Shown here: positions 6,095-7,414 of the stretch, piece after piece
Position numbering within the stretch: position 1 is the stretch's first letter
Layout of the letters: each line of letters starts with the position of its first letter
NCBI GenBank assembly: GCA_900769385.1
Contig: CAAGGO010000366.1
Span: forward strand, 1-7,414
Source: Rikenellaceae bacterium
Lineage (GTDB): Bacteria > Bacteroidota > Bacteroidia > Bacteroidales > UBA932
Reading direction: 5' to 3'
Length of the DNA stretch: 7,414 nt
Notes under the pieces: model-generated
Database searches by the model: none
The model's input: the letters and a program-made list of their open reading frames with translations, nothing else
Told to the model about the DNA's origin: nothing
Made by a program: the position numbers and the translations under genes

Positions 6095-7372
6095 TTATAG
6101 GCGTGCAGTTATAATTTCTTTGTCAAGAGTACCCTTTACATCATACAATACGCCTCCCGGTTTATGCATACCCGGCAAATCAAGTGAATTGAAACAATCG
6201 TGTTTTACACAATATACAACAGCGTCATATTTGCCTTGCTCCAAAAGCTGGGCTTCTGTTACTATATCAAGGCCATATTCATGCTTTACAGCTTCCTTGC
6301 TTACCCAAGGGTCAAAAATTGTTATGTCCTGTGTGTAGAATTTAAGTGAATTGTATACGTCTATAATTTTGGTGTTCCTTATGTCCGGACAGTTTTCCTT
6401 GAATGTGAAACCCAACAATAGGATTTTGGCATTCAGTGCAGGAATATTTTTCATAATGAGATTGCGTACAATTCTTTCAGCAACATAATGTCCCATTGTG
6501 TTGTTTATTCTGCGGGCTTCAATCATAATACGTGGAACTACGCCGCGCATTGTGGCACGCTGTATAAGGTAGTATGGGTCTACACTTATGCAATGTCCTC
6601 CAACAAGACCAGGAGTGAAATTAAGGAAATTCCATTTTGTGGATGCTGCTTTCAACACATCTGTTGTGTCTATGCCCAATGCGTTGAATATTATGGCAAT
6701 TTCATTCATAAAGGCAATGTTTACATCCCTCTGGGTGTTTTCAAGTATTTTTGCAGCCTCTGCAACCATAATGCTTGGAGCTCTGTGGGTACCTTTCAAC
6801 AGTACACTGTTGTACAGGTTGTCTATCATTTCTGCAGCTTCAGGTGTTGAACCTGATGTGATTTTTATGATATTCTCCACTGTATGTACCTTGTCACCAG
6901 GATTGATGCGCTCCGGAGAGTAGCCCAAGTAGAAATCCTCATTCAGTTTCAAACCTGAAACCTCTTCAAGGATAGGGGCACATACCTCTTCTGTAACACC
7001 AGGGTATACAGTTGACTCATAAATTACATAATCTCCTTTTTTAAGCACCTTTCCAACCGATGTGCTGGCTTTTTTCAGAGGCAGGAGTTCCGGATTGTAC
7101 AAATCATCTACCGGTGTAGGAATTGCCACTACATAAACGTTGCATTGTCTGATATCATCCAGTTGGTCTGTACATACCATACCATTGGCCAACGCTGTAG
7201 CCAAGGCTTCCTCAGTTACTTCGTTTGTTGAATCAATACCGGCATTTATTTCCTGTACACGTTTGGTATTGATGTCAAAACCTACAACTTTATATTTTTT
7301 GGCAAAAAGACATGCAAGAGGAAATCCCACATATCCTAATCCTATTACTCCAATTACAGTTTTATTTTCCAT
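6095..7372 (-). CDS. UDP-N-acetylhexosamine 6-dehydrogenase (WbpO/TviB-type nucleotide-sugar dehydrogenase)
   Basis: This complete 425-residue enzyme belongs to the UDP-glucose/GDP-mannose dehydrogenase family. It oxidises the C6 hydroxyl of a UDP-sugar to a carboxylate in two NAD-dependent steps in the cytoplasm. The N-terminal Rossmann fold has GLGYVG (11-16) and GFDIN (31-35). The central part carries IPTP (84-87), ESTVYPGVTEE (119-129) and YSPERINPGD (151-160), the expected catalytic Lys208 in AEAAKILENTQRD, and the catalytic Cys261 in GGHCISVDPYYL. The C-terminal UDP-binding domain has ENCPDIRNTK (326-335). The ENTQRDVNIAFMNE and KWNFL patterns match UDP-GalNAc/GlcNAc dehydrogenases such as WbpO and TviB better than UDP-glucose dehydrogenases. 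The product would be a UDP-HexNAc-uronic acid for surface polysaccharide. Substrate epimer (Glc or Gal) cannot be told from sequence. The start at 7372 precedes the Rossmann motif directly and follows an A-rich leader. No partner glycan genes fall inside the window, but they may lie to the right. Confidence 0.95.
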   Translation of the reverse strand: MENKTVIGVIGLGYVGFPLACLFAKKYKVVGFDINTKRVQEINAGIDSTNEVTEEALATALANGMVCTDQLDDIRQCNVYVVAIPTPVDDLYNPELLPLKKASTSVGKVLKKGDYVIYESTVYPGVTEEVCAPILEEVSGLKLNEDFYLGYSPERINPGDKVHTVENIIKITSGSTPEAAEMIDNLYNSVLLKGTHRAPSIMVAEAAKILENTQRDVNIAFMNEIAIIFNALGIDTTDVLKAASTKWNFLNFTPGLVGGHCISVDPYYLIQRATMRGVVPRIMIEARRINNTMGHYVAERIVRNLIMKNIPALNAKILLLGFTFKENCPDIRNTKIIDVYNSLKFYTQDITIFDPWVSKEAVKHEYGLDIVTEAQLLEQGKYDAVVYCVKHDCFNSLDLPGMHKPGGVLYDVKGTLDKEIITARL

Positions 7373-7414
7373 TTTGTATATTATGTTTTTAATTTATATT
7401 CCTTCAATTTGTGC
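7373..7414. other. Upstream edge of the dehydrogenase gene
   Basis: These 42 bases are A/T-rich and hold no clear TAnnTTTG promoter, Shine-Dalgarno sequence or coding frame. The gene may be expressed from a promoter or an operon beyond the right edge. Confidence 0.5.

Noticed and set aside
6488..6923. Two overlapping plus-strand frames opposite the dehydrogenase gene
   Set aside because: Their composition is that of antisense shadows, and the minus-strand enzyme is complete with all catalytic residues.
1..7414. CRISPR array, tRNA or rRNA gene, insertion sequence with inverted repeats
   Set aside because: No regularly spaced repeats, no cloverleaf-like sequence and no transposase frame were seen on reading both strands.

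Overview
The window reads as chromosomal DNA of a Bacteroidota member, most likely order Bacteroidales. The evidence is a near-perfect Bacteroides-type promoter (TTTG, 18 bases, TATTTTTG) ahead of a lipoprotein gene, start codons that mostly lack a Shine-Dalgarno sequence and sit behind A/T-rich leaders, moderate GC content, and the protein families present. All supported genes lie on the minus strand, so transcription runs from right to left. Genus cannot be fixed from the sequence alone.

Right part (6095-7372): a complete nucleotide-sugar dehydrogenase of the WbpO/TviB (UDP-HexNAc 6-dehydrogenase) type, which supplies UDP-HexNAc-uronic acid for capsule, O-antigen or exopolysaccharide. Next, behind its own promoter in the 91-base gap, comes a 787-residue lipoprotein gene (3640-6003). 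Its N-terminal half is beta-rich and helix-like, and its C-terminal half carries repeats that look like an LVIVD-type beta-propeller. A strong GC-rich hairpin (3592-3610) ends this unit.

Middle (about 3258-3590): a 371-base interval between complete genes. Its right part holds no recognised gene but is oddly open on both strands. Its left part holds a coding-like reading frame with no normal start, which overlaps the next gene by 11 bases and could be a tiny gene or the tail of a truncated one.

Left part (1-3268): a tightly coupled two-gene unit. A secreted NMT1/THI5-type substrate-binding protein overlaps by 4 bases (ATGA) the start of a large membrane protein with the order TM - dCACHE - TM - HAMP - SpoIIE/PP2C phosphatase - RsbW-like HATPase. 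The last gene runs off the left edge, probably only a few residues short of its end. No ABC permease or ATPase is present. The most interesting hypothesis is that the binding protein is a periplasmic ligand sensor for the phosphatase/kinase, which would drive a partner-switching pathway through a STAS-type antagonist outside this window. That functional link is inferred from gene order and domains only.
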